From assembly GCF_014647635.1 (NCBI RefSeq), contig NZ_BMPO01000003.1:434001-498000 (forward strand): a stretch of DNA of 64,000 nt. Reading direction: 5' to 3'. The notes beneath the pieces were generated by a model that searched no databases, was not told the DNA's origin, and saw nothing but the letters and a program-made list of their open reading frames with translations. Position numbers and translations under genes: made by a program. Positions 8,445-17,241 of the stretch are shown piece after piece (position 1 is the stretch's first letter; each line of letters starts with the position of its first letter). The DNA comes from Pseudomonas matsuisoli (lineage in GTDB: Bacteria; Pseudomonadota; Gammaproteobacteria; Pseudomonadales; Pseudomonadaceae).

Positions 8445-9458
8445 TTAGAACCCTTCCAGCACAATCTTGCCGCGCGTGGTTGCGCTTTCGATCTGGGCGT
8501 GGGCTTTTCGCAGGTTTTCTGCATTGATCCCCGCGATGCGCTGCGTGAGGGTGGTACTGACGATGCCCTCGTCCACCAGCTCGGATACACGCGTCAGCAG
8601 CGCGTGCTGGCGGGCTAGGGTCGGCGTCTTGAAGATTGGGCGGGTGAACATGAGCTCCCAATGAACCGACAGCGATTTGCGCTTGAACGGCATGATATCG
8701 AGCGCTTTCGGATCGTCGATCAACGCCATCTGCCCTTCCGGCTGTAGCACCTCCACGATCTGGTCCAGATAACTGTCCGTGTGCGTCAGGCTGATGACAT
8801 GACTGACCTCGGAGAAACCAAGCTCACTCAACTGCGCCGCCCAGGGCTTGCTGTGATCAATGACATGATGGGCGCCCTTCTCCAAGGCCCATTGCTGCGT
8901 TTCCGGGCGCGACGCGGTACCGATCACGGTCAGGCCGGTAAGTCGGCGGGCCAGCTGGAGCAATACCGAGCCCACACCACCGGCAGCGCCGACCACCAGA
9001 AGCACGTTCCGCTGGGTAGGATCGGCGTGCTGAACCTTGAGTCGATCGAACAACAATTCCCACGCGGTAATGGCCGTCAACGGCAGCGCCGCAGCTTCGG
9101 CGAAGTCGAGCTGCTTCGGCTTAGGTCCGACGATACGCTCATCGACCGCGTGCAATTGCGCGTTGCTGCCCGGCCGCGTCAGGTCGCCCGCATACCAGAC
9201 TTCATCGCCTTCCTTGAATAAGGTGGCCTTCGCGCCGACACGCCGCACGATGCCCGCAGCATCCCAACCCAGTACTCGTGCCTCGCCGTTGGTAGGCGAC
9301 ATGTTGCGGCGCACCTTGGTATCGACCGGGTTCACCGAAACAGCCTTCACCTCCACCAGCAGGTCATGCTCGCCAAGTACGGGCTCAGGAAGATCGAGGT
9401 CGACCAGCGCGTTGGTGTCGGTGATCGGCAACGAAGTGTGGAATCCAACCGCTTTCAT
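8445..9458 (-). CDS. Zinc-type alcohol dehydrogenase family, quinone-reductase-like
   Basis: A 337-residue MDR-superfamily oxidoreductase. It has the N-terminal GroES-like fold (VNPVDTKVRR, LGWDAAGIV), the loop AALPLTAITAWELLFDRL, the NADPH-binding VVGAAGGVGSVLLQLAR near residue 150, and a C-terminal LEGF. The catalytic zinc cysteine and structural zinc lobe are absent, so despite the family name it is a zinc-independent quinone/enone reductase type. The start at 9458 follows GGAGAG; a longer frame to 9536 has no such support. It is divergent from a LysR gene 97 bp away, which probably regulates it. Confidence 0.85.
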   Translation of the reverse strand: MKAVGFHTSLPITDTNALVDLDLPEPVLGEHDLLVEVKAVSVNPVDTKVRRNMSPTNGEARVLGWDAAGIVRRVGAKATLFKEGDEVWYAGDLTRPGSNAQLHAVDERIVGPKPKQLDFAEAAALPLTAITAWELLFDRLKVQHADPTQRNVLLVVGAAGGVGSVLLQLARRLTGLTVIGTASRPETQQWALEKGAHHVIDHSKPWAAQLSELGFSEVSHVISLTHTDSYLDQIVEVLQPEGQMALIDDPKALDIMPFKRKSLSVHWELMFTRPIFKTPTLARQHALLTRVSELVDEGIVSTTLTQRIAGINAENLRKAHAQIESATTRGKIVLEGF

Positions 9459-9536
9459 ATGAGCTCTCCAGCAATAAGTGTGCGTGCATCCTGGCGTATG
9501 CAGACCCACAAAAAAACAGGCTAAATAGCGGAACAC

Positions 9537-9555
9537 TTTCAGTGAATCTTTGAAA
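9537..9555. promoter_or_regulatory. Possible LysR-regulator operator
   Basis: TTTCA (9537-9541) and TGAAA (9551-9555) form an interrupted dyad directly before the LysR ATG in the divergent intergenic region. It has a T-N-A character expected of LysR sites but is short, so it is only a candidate. Confidence 0.25.
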
Positions 9556-10458
9556 ATGATCCGATTCGACGACGTTCAGGTATTCGTGCAAACGGCCGAT
9601 GCCGGAAGCCTTTCCGAAGCGGCCCGGCAACTCGACCAGTCGTCTGCCTACGCCAGCCATGCGTTGCAAAGACTCGAACGCGCGCTGGGTGTGCGCCTGT
9701 TCATCCGTACCACGCGCAGTTTGCGACTGTCGGACGACGGCGAGCGCTACCTGCCTCATGCGCAAGCGGCACTCGCCGCACTAAACAGCGGCCAGCACGC
9801 GATTGCCGATGCACATGATCAAATTGGCGGAAGTCTTCGGCTGTCCGTACCTTCTGATTTTGGCCGGAATCTCCTGCTGCCCTGGCTGGACGACTTCCGT
9901 GAGCAGCACCCCGCGCTTACCCTCCATCTGCGTATCAGCGATCGTCCGGCTGATCTCGTACGTCAACCCCTGGATGCCGCATTTCGCTACGGTACGCCCA
10001 TGGATTCGAGCCTGGTCGCCTTGCCCGTGGCGCCTAAGAACCGCCGCGTACTCTGCGCTGCACCAAGTTACCTAGCGCGCCACCCGCGACCGAGCACGCC
10101 GGACGATCTACGCGAGCACAATTGCTTGCGCTACGTATGGGGCGAACAGACGTTCGAGCGCTGGACCTTTCACACGCCGGAAGGCGAGCGCACGGTGTCC
10201 GTCAGCGGCGATCGGCTTTGCGACGACGCTGACCTCGCACGCCGATGGGCCGTCGCGGGACACGGCATCGTCTACAAATCGCGCTTGGACGTACTGCCCG
10301 ACCTGAAAGCCGGACGGCTCGTGGAAGTGTTCCCGGAAAACTATGGACAACCCGCACCGTTGAATCTGGTGTGTGCCCATCGGACGTCGTTGACGCCAGT
10401 CGTGCAGCGGGTCAGAGAGTTCGTTCGCCGTCGCTGCGAGGCTTTGTACGATGTTTGA
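9556..10458 (+). CDS. LysR-family transcriptional regulator
   Basis: A 300-residue LTTR. The N-terminal winged helix-turn-helix (FVQTADAGSLSEAARQLDQSSAYASHALQRLERALGVRLFIRTTRSLRLSDDG) spans about residues 8-62 in blocks typical of the AaeR/DsdC-like group, followed by the two-lobed effector domain (GSLRLSVPSDFGRN onward). ATG at 9556 is used; a TTG two codons earlier is possible, and neither has a good ribosome site. It is divergent from the quinone-reductase-like gene, the usual arrangement for an LTTR and its target. Confidence 0.85.
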   Translation: MIRFDDVQVFVQTADAGSLSEAARQLDQSSAYASHALQRLERALGVRLFIRTTRSLRLSDDGERYLPHAQAALAALNSGQHAIADAHDQIGGSLRLSVPSDFGRNLLLPWLDDFREQHPALTLHLRISDRPADLVRQPLDAAFRYGTPMDSSLVALPVAPKNRRVLCAAPSYLARHPRPSTPDDLREHNCLRYVWGEQTFERWTFHTPEGERTVSVSGDRLCDDADLARRWAVAGHGIVYKSRLDVLPDLKAGRLVEVFPENYGQPAPLNLVCAHRTSLTPVVQRVREFVRRRCEALYDV

Positions 10459-10510
10459 GCGCTCGCGCTGCATTCGTGGGGCTACTGTCCATCGCTTCGC
10501 AAGCCTCGTG

Positions 10511-10903
10511 CTAGAGCAGAATCATCAGCCACACCAGCGCCACCATGGCCAATGCCACGAACTGCGCCGCGCTACCCATGTCCTTCGCCCGCTTGGAAAG
10601 AGGGTGGATATCGTAGGAGATACGGTCGATGGCCGCCTCGATCGCCGAATTCAGCAGCTCCACGATCAGCGCGACCATTACGACGGCAATCATGACCGCG
10701 CGCTCCACCTTGGTGACTGGCGCAAGGAATGCGGCGGGGATCAGCACCAGGCTCAGGCAGACAAGCTGCCGAAACGCCGCCTCGCCCATCAGCGCGGCCT
10801 TGATGCCGTCTAACGAATGACTGACCGCATAGATCAAACGGCTGATTCCAGTCCTGCCTTTTAGAGCCTGGCCATCGAGCGGCTCTTCCCTTTCCATTCG
10901 CAT
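10511..10903 (-). CDS. dgkA: Diacylglycerol kinase
   Basis: A 130-residue protein with three transmembrane segments, matching prokaryotic DgkA in length and motifs: GEAAFRQLV at the first amphipathic helix, and VELLNSAIEAAIDRISYDIHPLSKRAKDMGSAAQ with the catalytic Glu and the nucleotide/metal-binding Glu-Asn pair. It phosphorylates diacylglycerol released during periplasmic glucan or LPS modification so that it re-enters phospholipid synthesis. It is a trimeric inner-membrane enzyme. AAGGTGA precedes the start. It converges on the LysR gene with a 52-bp gap. Confidence 0.92.
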   Translation of the reverse strand: MRMEREEPLDGQALKGRTGISRLIYAVSHSLDGIKAALMGEAAFRQLVCLSLVLIPAAFLAPVTKVERAVMIAVVMVALIVELLNSAIEAAIDRISYDIHPLSKRAKDMGSAAQFVALAMVALVWLMILL

Positions 10904-11142
10904 GTCGTTTCACCTTGAGTGACTACTGCCAACCTGGCGCAAGCGCAGGCGGGCACCCTTAAGAGCGCGCAGCATACCGAGGGTTAAATGAAAAATATGT
11001 AAGCACTGCACGTGCCAGAGCCCCAACTCAGTAGCACAGCGTACGGCCTGCGAGCATCCTCTCGTCCTGCCCTTAAAACCTTTCGCTATTGGCCCCTGTC
11101 CATCTAGCTACACGCGACCATCTCCTGGCCGAGAATCGAAAG

Positions 11143-12156
11143 ATGCCGATAGACCTATCCCAGCTGCAGCAATTACTGGAAACCTGGAAACGCTCTGCTA
11201 CGCCCATCCATTTGCAGGAAAAATTCCAAACGCTGGTCGATGCGCGGTTGGCAGACCTTCCCAAGCCCGGCCAGGGCTCGACGCTGTTTCGGTGGCAGGC
11301 ATTAGCCGCGGTTGCCGGGCATGACCTGGGCCTGGTGAAACTTTACGAAGGGCATACTGACGCCTTAGCCATCATCACCGAGCTTGGTGGCGAACCGCCG
11401 GCGATGGGCACACGATGGGGCGTTTGGGCCGCCGAACCGCCTCACGCACGCCTGCGCTGTCGCCTCGAGCCAAATGGCAATGTATCGCTGACAGGGCGCA
11501 AAGCGTGGTGCTCGGGCGCTGCACGCTTGAGCCATGCGCTGGTCACGGCGTGGGATCAAGACGAGCGACCGCAACTGGTGGCCGTCATGCTCGACCAGCC
11601 TGAGGTCGATGTGACTGGCGAAGGCTGGCAGGCCGTTGGCATGGCCGCGACCGCCAGCGTCGAAGTCGTATTTTCCGGTGCGAGCGGCCATTTGGTTGGG
11701 GAAAGCGGCGCGTATTTGACCCGCCCAGGCTTCTGGCAAGGCGGCGCTGGTATCGCGGCATGTTGGTACGGCGCGGCCGTCGCGCTGGCGGATTACCTAC
11801 ATGCGCATTGCCGCCGTCGGGACGAACCCCACGCACGCGCGCATCTCGGCCACGTCGACGCCGCGCTCGGATCAGCGCGAACCCATCTTCACGCCACCGC
11901 AGCCTGGATCGATGCGAACCCAAGCGAGCACGCTCAATTAGCCGCAGGACGCACCCGCGCCGTCGTTGAAAGCGCAGTCGAAACCGTTCAACACCACGTC
12001 GGGCGTGCCCTGGGCGCAAGCCCCTTCTGCCTGAACGCCCACTTCGCCCGCCTGGCCGCGGATCTTCCCGTGTTTGTCCGGCAGAGCCATGCCGAACGGG
12101 ATCTCGCGGGGCTGGCCGAACTCATCATCGAGGAGAGCGCACCATGGCGTCTGTAG
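11143..12156 (+). CDS. Acyl-CoA-dehydrogenase-like flavoprotein
   Basis: A 337-residue protein with the acyl-CoA dehydrogenase fold: helical N-terminus, a beta-domain segment PPHARLRCRLEPNGNVSLTGRKAWCSGA typical of the flavin-binding region, and a C-terminal helical part. It is about 40 residues shorter than classical enzymes, and the catalytic Glu motif is not recognisable, so a dehydrogenase reaction is not certain. ATG 11143 is chosen over TTG 11089. It is the first gene of a tightly packed operon with PIG-L, NodS-like and two GT2 genes, overlapping PIG-L by 13 bp, so it probably works on an acyl or sugar intermediate there rather than in beta-oxidation. Confidence 0.7.
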   Translation: MPIDLSQLQQLLETWKRSATPIHLQEKFQTLVDARLADLPKPGQGSTLFRWQALAAVAGHDLGLVKLYEGHTDALAIITELGGEPPAMGTRWGVWAAEPPHARLRCRLEPNGNVSLTGRKAWCSGAARLSHALVTAWDQDERPQLVAVMLDQPEVDVTGEGWQAVGMAATASVEVVFSGASGHLVGESGAYLTRPGFWQGGAGIAACWYGAAVALADYLHAHCRRRDEPHARAHLGHVDAALGSARTHLHATAAWIDANPSEHAQLAAGRTRAVVESAVETVQHHVGRALGASPFCLNAHFARLAADLPVFVRQSHAERDLAGLAELIIEESAPWRL

Positions 12157-12905
12157 GGTCCCGGCAAATCGTCGGCGAAGGAACGTCTTACCGGGACTGG
12201 GCATCGTGGAACGGCTTCGACACGATGCTCCGACTTGACGTTGCGAACCTGATCGAGCCGGGGTCGCGCGCCATCATCGTGGCACCTCACCCCGACGATG
12301 AAGTGCTCGGCTGCGGCGGCTTGATGCAAGCACTCGCAGCATTGAAGCGGCAAACGCTACTAGTGGCGGTTACTGACGGAGGCGGCAGCCATCCGGGCTC
12401 CAAGCAATGGCCGCAGGAAAAGCTATTGGAAAATCGGCCGACGGAAACGCTGGACGCCTTGAGCCGGCTCGACATCGATCTCCCGGCCGTACACCGGCTG
12501 GGCATACCCGATGGTGGCGTGGCCCAGGGCGAAAGCGAACTCATAAAGAAGCTGCTAGCGCTCATCGAACCCGGCGACACCGTCTTCGCCACCTGGGAGT
12601 TCGACGGCCACCCTGATCACGAAGCAACCGGACGCGCCGCCCGGCGCGCCTGTGAATTGACCGGGACACGCTGCGTACAGGTTCCGGTATGGACCTGGCA
12701 TTGGGCGCGCCCCGGCGACCCGCGGGTGCCATGGCAACACGCACGCCGACTCGATCTTGATGACAAAGCCCTCGAGCGCAAGCGTCACGCCATGACCGCG
12801 TTCGAAAGCCAGATCCATCCAGACCCCTCCACCGGGGCGGAACCGATACTGTCGCCGGATGCGCTCGAACGCCTCTTTCGCCCATGGGAGATTTACTTCG
12901 TATGA
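12144..12905 (+). CDS. PIG-L family N-deacetylase
   Basis: A 253-residue protein of the LmbE/PIG-L family. The metal and catalytic motif APHPDDEVLGCGG is at about residues 47-59, and the third zinc histidine lies in EFDGHPDHEATG near residue 155. Members remove the N-acetyl group from GlcNAc-type sugars (GlcNAc-PI, GlcNAc-Ins, bacillithiol and antibiotic precursors). There is no signal peptide, so it should act in the cytosol on a nucleotide- or lipid-linked sugar. Its ATG lies inside the upstream gene, and its TGA overlaps the next ATG (ATGA), indicating translational coupling. Confidence 0.85.
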   Translation: MASVGSRQIVGEGTSYRDWASWNGFDTMLRLDVANLIEPGSRAIIVAPHPDDEVLGCGGLMQALAALKRQTLLVAVTDGGGSHPGSKQWPQEKLLENRPTETLDALSRLDIDLPAVHRLGIPDGGVAQGESELIKKLLALIEPGDTVFATWEFDGHPDHEATGRAARRACELTGTRCVQVPVWTWHWARPGDPRVPWQHARRLDLDDKALERKRHAMTAFESQIHPDPSTGAEPILSPDALERLFRPWEIYFV

Positions 12906-13501
12906 ATATGCCGATGCGCTATTTCGAAGAGCTCTACGCACAATCGGCCGACCCATGGGAATACCGCCAACGCTGGTACGAATCCCGTAAACGCGATCTC
13001 ACGCTGGCCGCCCTGCCGCATCCGCGCTATTCGAGCGCATTCGAGCCCGGTTGCTCGATCGGCGAACTCAGCGCAAATCTCGCTACTCGCTGCGACGCCC
13101 TGCTGATCAGCGATGGCAACGACACAGCCATCGCCCATGCTCGGTCGCGGCTCGCCAGCGAGCCCCATGTTCGTATCGAAAAACGCCTGTTGCCCGACGC
13201 ATGGCCAGACGAACAATTCGATCTCATCGTGTTCAGTGAGCTGGGGTACTACTTCTCCCCCGATGCGCTCACGGTGCTTGCGAGTCGTATGCAGCAATCG
13301 CTACTGCCGGGCGGCGTGCTAATCGCCTGCCACTGGCGCCACCCGATCGAGGGCTGTGCGCTGAACGGCGACGAAGTGCATCAGCATCTGTCACGCGCGC
13401 TGGGCATGTCTCAGCTTTCGCAGCACGAAGAGCAGGATTTTCTCATCAGCGTCTGGTCATCGGACGCCTCATCCGTGGCGTCACGCGAGGGTTTTCTATG
13501 A
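12902..13501 (+). CDS. NodS-like SAM-dependent methyltransferase
   Basis: A 199-residue class I methyltransferase. The opening FEELYAQSADPWEYRQRWYESRKRD and the SAM motif FEPGCSIGELSANLA are the signature of the NodS family (Pfam NodS), whose namesake N-methylates a deacetylated chitooligosaccharide. Later motifs FDLIVFSELGYYF and LLPGGVLIACHWRHP complete the Rossmann core. The start at 12902 overlaps the PIG-L stop in ATGA. A methyltransferase of this family directly after an N-deacetylase suggests methylation of the freed amine, which is inference. Confidence 0.8.
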   Translation: MNMPMRYFEELYAQSADPWEYRQRWYESRKRDLTLAALPHPRYSSAFEPGCSIGELSANLATRCDALLISDGNDTAIAHARSRLASEPHVRIEKRLLPDAWPDEQFDLIVFSELGYYFSPDALTVLASRMQQSLLPGGVLIACHWRHPIEGCALNGDEVHQHLSRALGMSQLSQHEEQDFLISVWSSDASSVASREGFL

Positions 13502-14157
13502 TTGGTGTCGTAATACCTGCGCATAACGAAGAAGCCTGTCTCGACAGTTGCCTCCGAACCGTCCTGGCCGCTGCGGATCACCCAGGGCTGCGGGCCGAGC
13601 CGGTAAGGGTCATGGTCGTGCTCGACGCCTGCACGGACCGCTCGCGCGCGGTCGTGGAGCGCTTTCCAATTGTCGAGTGCATCGAGATTGGTGCACGCAA
13701 CGTCGGCACAGCCCGAGCCACGGGTGCGAACCTGCTGATCGAGAGCGGCGCACGCTGGATTGCCTGCACCGATGCCGACACCCGAGTGCCCGCCGATTGG
13801 CTCGCGGCACAGCTGTCCTGCGATGCCGACGCAGTGTGCGGCGTCGTCGAAGTGGATGACTGGAGCCTGCATTCGCTCGAGGTCCGCAGCCGCTACGAAG
13901 CCGCCTACACCGATTGCGACGGTCATCGCCATATCCACGGCGCAAACTTGGGCATCGCTAGCCACGCCTATTTACGGGCTGGCGGATTCCCGGCCCTTAC
14001 GGCCCATGAAGACGTTCACCTGGTGCGCCGGCTCGAAGCACTGGATGCGCGTATTGCCTGGAGCCGTGCCGTTCGGGTGCAAACGAGTTCGCGCCTGGAT
14101 TGCCGCGCCCGGGAGGGGTTTGGCGATTACCTGCGCTCGCTCGGCGTTACGGCATGA
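13498..14157 (+). CDS. Family 2 glycosyltransferase
   Basis: A 219-residue GT-A protein. It begins IGVVIPAHNEEACLDSCL, the nucleotide-binding opening of GT2; CTDADTRVPADWL holds the metal-binding DxD, and HGANLGIASHAYLRAGGFPAL followed by HEDVHLVRRLEA carries the acceptor loop and the ED catalytic-base motif. There is no membrane segment. It overlaps both neighbours by ATGA. Together with the following GT it should extend the product made by the deacetylase and methyltransferase. Confidence 0.82.
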   Translation: MIGVVIPAHNEEACLDSCLRTVLAAADHPGLRAEPVRVMVVLDACTDRSRAVVERFPIVECIEIGARNVGTARATGANLLIESGARWIACTDADTRVPADWLAAQLSCDADAVCGVVEVDDWSLHSLEVRSRYEAAYTDCDGHRHIHGANLGIASHAYLRAGGFPALTAHEDVHLVRRLEALDARIAWSRAVRVQTSSRLDCRAREGFGDYLRSLGVTA

Positions 14158-15014
14158 CACAAACCCTTGGCGGGTTACCTGTGATCACCGTGGTAAAGGG
14201 ACGCCGCGCGCAGTTGGCGAACCTCATCACCGGCTTGGAGCAATCGTCCCATCCGCCTGCTCGTCTGCTGATCGTGTTTATGGACGAGGCTGCCGATTCG
14301 CTCTACAGCGATGCATTTCCCATCGATGCCGTTTCGGTGATGGGAACCGGGGAACTGCCGCTTGCGCGCGCGCGCAACTGCGTGAGGCAGATTCCGGCGC
14401 CAGCGTGGGTATTCCTCGACGTCGATTGCATCCCCTCTGTTCACTTACTGCGCGATTACGCCACCGCGCTTTCCGCGCGACCAGAGGCGCTGCACCTTGG
14501 CGAAGTCCGCTATCTGCCAAAAGGCGCGGCTGATTACGGCTGGACAGAAGCAACCTTCTCGGCATGCGCGGCCCGTCACCCACTGAGCGACTTGCGCCCC
14601 GCACCCGGCGCATCGATGGCGCACGAGCTCTTCTGGTCGTTGAATTTCGCCTGTTCGAGCGACGTATTCGATTGCATAGGCGGGTTCGATGAGGCTTACG
14701 AGGGCTACGGCGCCGAAGACACAGACTTCGCGTTTCGCGCCCGTGCTCGTAATGTTCCGCTGCTATGCGCCAGCGCGTTGGCTTATCACCAGTATCACTC
14801 TACCTACCGCCCGCCGTTGAATCACTTCGCGTCCATTATCGCCAATGCCCAAACGTTCCATACTCGCTGGCAGACCTGGCCGATGGAAGGCTGGTTGCGG
14901 GAATTCGCGGATCGCGGGCTCGTGCATTGGCAGGCGGACCGCCTCGAGGTCATTCGGCAACCGACGGAAACCGAAGTTAGGGACTGTTTCGATCAAGCCC
15001 TCAAAGGCTTTTGA
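14154..15014 (+). CDS. Family 2 glycosyltransferase with galactosyltransferase-type C-terminus
   Basis: A 286-residue protein with an N-terminal GT2 domain (VITVVKGRRAQLANLITGL, PLARARNCV, FLDVDCIPS with the DxD) and the later motif GGFDEAYEGYGAEDTDFAFR, the C-terminal GT7-type acceptor domain seen in chondroitin-polymerase-like enzymes. It starts at 14154 in an ATGA overlap with the previous gene and ends 14 bp inside the convergent glycosyltransferase gene. This architecture usually transfers GalNAc, Gal or GlcNAc; donor and acceptor here are unknown. Confidence 0.82.
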   Translation: MTQTLGGLPVITVVKGRRAQLANLITGLEQSSHPPARLLIVFMDEAADSLYSDAFPIDAVSVMGTGELPLARARNCVRQIPAPAWVFLDVDCIPSVHLLRDYATALSARPEALHLGEVRYLPKGAADYGWTEATFSACAARHPLSDLRPAPGASMAHELFWSLNFACSSDVFDCIGGFDEAYEGYGAEDTDFAFRARARNVPLLCASALAYHQYHSTYRPPLNHFASIIANAQTFHTRWQTWPMEGWLREFADRGLVHWQADRLEVIRQPTETEVRDCFDQALKGF

Positions 15015-16071
15015 AGACCGGCAGCGGAGGCGGCGCGCCGAATAGCGAATCCGCCACGGCCTCGATAGCGGCAGCGGCACGCTTGGGGGCGTCCACATCG
15101 ACCAGTGCCTGCCAAGGCTCGATGGGCAGCGCCCGTGCTTTATCCAACAATGCGGGCCACTCGTTCGCTGCAGGCCAGGACTGCAGGCCAATGGCGACAC
15201 CCAGGGTGTTCAAGCGTCGAGCCTGTAGGCGTTGTTCCTCGTAGGGCCGATCCTCAGCCACGCCAATGAAACGCCTGCCCAACGCCGCGCACTCGGACAC
15301 CAAACTGTCGCCCGTGCTGCCGATGATGATTTCCGCCTTCCGCATTTCCTCGAGCGGTTCATGCAGACGCCCCAGGCAATGCAGGTTGGGCGGTAAATCG
15401 CGGGCTGACACACCACCCAATTCACCAGCCACGCGGATTGTCCACTCTGGGCACGCTTCCGCCAATGCGGCTATGCCTTGGTAATCGAATGCCGTACCGC
15501 CCCGACCATTAATCACGAGCACTCGCCCCCGCTGGCTCGCGTTCGCCACCTCTGGCGAATAACGCGACACCCATCCGACATGATCGGTCTTCGCGATCAC
15601 ATCGTCCGGCGTCGTCTCGCCTTCCATCGCTCGTGGGTAAGGCGCCAGCAAACGGGTAGCCATGGCATAGGCTTGTCGGTGCGGGCCGTCGTCGCGCCTA
15701 CCGTGCTGCCGGATATATATCGTGGGGACACCGAACAATCGCGCGAACGTCGCAACTTCGACGGACACATCGACCACCAGGACGCACGGCCAGTTCTGCT
15801 GAAACCACGTGCCCAGCATGCCCATCCGTTCGCGCAACCCGTCGACAGCAAGGGGCGCGTAGTGCAAGGTCTCGAAGCTTTCGACGTGCATGTCGGGGGC
15901 AACGTCCATCGGCAACCGTAAAAAGCTGGCCGACGAATGCGGTAGTACGTCAGGCACGGACGAACCAATCAAGGTCACCTGGCGCTGGAGATGCGGCGCA
16001 ATGGCCAGCGCGCGCGTCAAGTGCCCGGCACCCTGGTGATGGACGTAGTAACCGATCTGGCACTCACGCAT
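15001..16071 (-). CDS. MurG/MGT-like glycosyltransferase (GT-B)
   Basis: A 356-residue GT-B enzyme. The N-terminus IGYYVHHQGAGHLTRALAIAPHL has the glycine-histidine loop of MurG/UGT-type transferases. The C-terminal half has RGRVLVINGRGGTAFDY and IIIGSTGDSLVSECAALGRRFIGVAEDRPYEEQ, the nucleotide-sugar site. There is no signal or membrane segment. It is the downstream gene of the minus-strand pair, overlapping the GT4 gene by 8 bp, and converges with the plus-strand operon by a 14-bp overlap, so the two operons are probably one functional locus. Confidence 0.8.
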   Translation of the reverse strand: MRECQIGYYVHHQGAGHLTRALAIAPHLQRQVTLIGSSVPDVLPHSSASFLRLPMDVAPDMHVESFETLHYAPLAVDGLRERMGMLGTWFQQNWPCVLVVDVSVEVATFARLFGVPTIYIRQHGRRDDGPHRQAYAMATRLLAPYPRAMEGETTPDDVIAKTDHVGWVSRYSPEVANASQRGRVLVINGRGGTAFDYQGIAALAEACPEWTIRVAGELGGVSARDLPPNLHCLGRLHEPLEEMRKAEIIIGSTGDSLVSECAALGRRFIGVAEDRPYEEQRLQARRLNTLGVAIGLQSWPAANEWPALLDKARALPIEPWQALVDVDAPKRAAAAIEAVADSLFGAPPPLPVFKSL

Positions 16072-17188
16072 GGCGCGTCGCCGCTACCTGCTGCAGCAAG
16101 GCGTCGTATTGCGCCAGCATGCTCTCGTAGCCCCATAGCGATTCCGCTCGAGCACGGCATGCAGCGCGCGACTTCTGCCGGGCAGCCAGCAATGCGCCGG
16201 CCAGCGCATCGACGTCATTCGCCTTGGCAAGCGCGCCGGTTTCCAGCGTGACGAGTTCAGGGAGCGCGCCCCGTGAGAAAGCGGCCACCGGTGTTCCGCA
16301 CGCTAATGCTTCTGCGACGACCAGCCCGAACGGTTCGTCCCAGCAGGGCGTGATCAGCGCAGCCGAGGCCTCGGCGATCCGCGTGACGAGTTGCGCTCGC
16401 GACAGGTGCCCCAGGTAATTCACACCGGGTCCGAGTCGTGGCTGGATGTACTCGTCGAAATACGCCTTGTCGATGGTCGGCCCCGCAACGTGCAACTCGA
16501 CGCCTGCCTGGCGCGCCGCATCGATAGCAAAATGTGCCCCCTTCTCAGGGACCAGGCGACCGAACCAGATAGCGTGCTCACCGGGGGTGCCACCCGGCGA
16601 CCAGAAATCGAGATCGATGCCATTGGGAATGACGTCGCACCCCGGCACGTAAGCCGACCAACTCGCCGCGTTCGCGTGGGACGGCGTACAGCAGTGTGCC
16701 GGGCAAGGCGCAGCGCTGTAGGCGTTGATCAGCTCGAAGAACGGCGGCGTGTGCAACACGGTGAGCATCGGCGTGCGCAACAGAGACGCCATGGTGACAG
16801 GCACGTAATGCAGGCTGTTATTGAAGATGACATCGAACCCATAGGCGTCCAGACCTTGCATCAGCTTCAGGTAGGCATTGTGTTCAGTGATGTATTCGGT
16901 GGAGACGTCAGGCCAGGCACGCTGGCCGCGCTCGAGATCATAGTTGCCGTCGTCGTAGACCGAAACAAGGTTCAACGCAGGATCGCTCAGCTCGCTGGCG
17001 AACAGCGTGACGTCGTGGCCGCGGCGCTGCAGACCTTTAACCACGTCGTATACGAACGCTTCGAGCCCACCCGCAAAAGGCTGGCGTACCGGGTGTTTGA
17101 TGTGGGTCAGCACGCCTATCTTGAGGCGAGAGTGGCCAGCGCCCGGAGCGAGTGTCGGGGGTAGGTCGCTGTGTAAATCCAGGCGCAT
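16064..17188 (-). CDS. Family 4 glycosyltransferase
   Basis: A 374-residue GT-B retaining enzyme. The N-terminal domain has LKIGVLTHIKHPVRQPFAGGLEAFVYDVVKGLQRRGHDVTLF in blocks; the C-terminal domain has VIPNGIDLDFW, AIWFGRLVPEKGAHFAIDAA, and CWDEPFGLVVAEALACGTPVAAF, the ExFG-x7-E donor motif of GT4. A cysteine cluster AAPCPAHCCTPSHA near residue 160 is unusual and could bind a metal or be a lineage-specific loop. The start at 17188 is chosen; a longer frame to 17245 would run into the small gene upstream. Confidence 0.82.
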   Translation of the reverse strand: MRLDLHSDLPPTLAPGAGHSRLKIGVLTHIKHPVRQPFAGGLEAFVYDVVKGLQRRGHDVTLFASELSDPALNLVSVYDDGNYDLERGQRAWPDVSTEYITEHNAYLKLMQGLDAYGFDVIFNNSLHYVPVTMASLLRTPMLTVLHTPPFFELINAYSAAPCPAHCCTPSHANAASWSAYVPGCDVIPNGIDLDFWSPGGTPGEHAIWFGRLVPEKGAHFAIDAARQAGVELHVAGPTIDKAYFDEYIQPRLGPGVNYLGHLSRAQLVTRIAEASAALITPCWDEPFGLVVAEALACGTPVAAFSRGALPELVTLETGALAKANDVDALAGALLAARQKSRAACRARAESLWGYESMLAQYDALLQQVAATRHA

Positions 17189-17241
17189 CGAAGTCCATCC
17201 ATAAAAACGCGCTGACCCGCCAGGGAGCCAGCGCGAACCGA

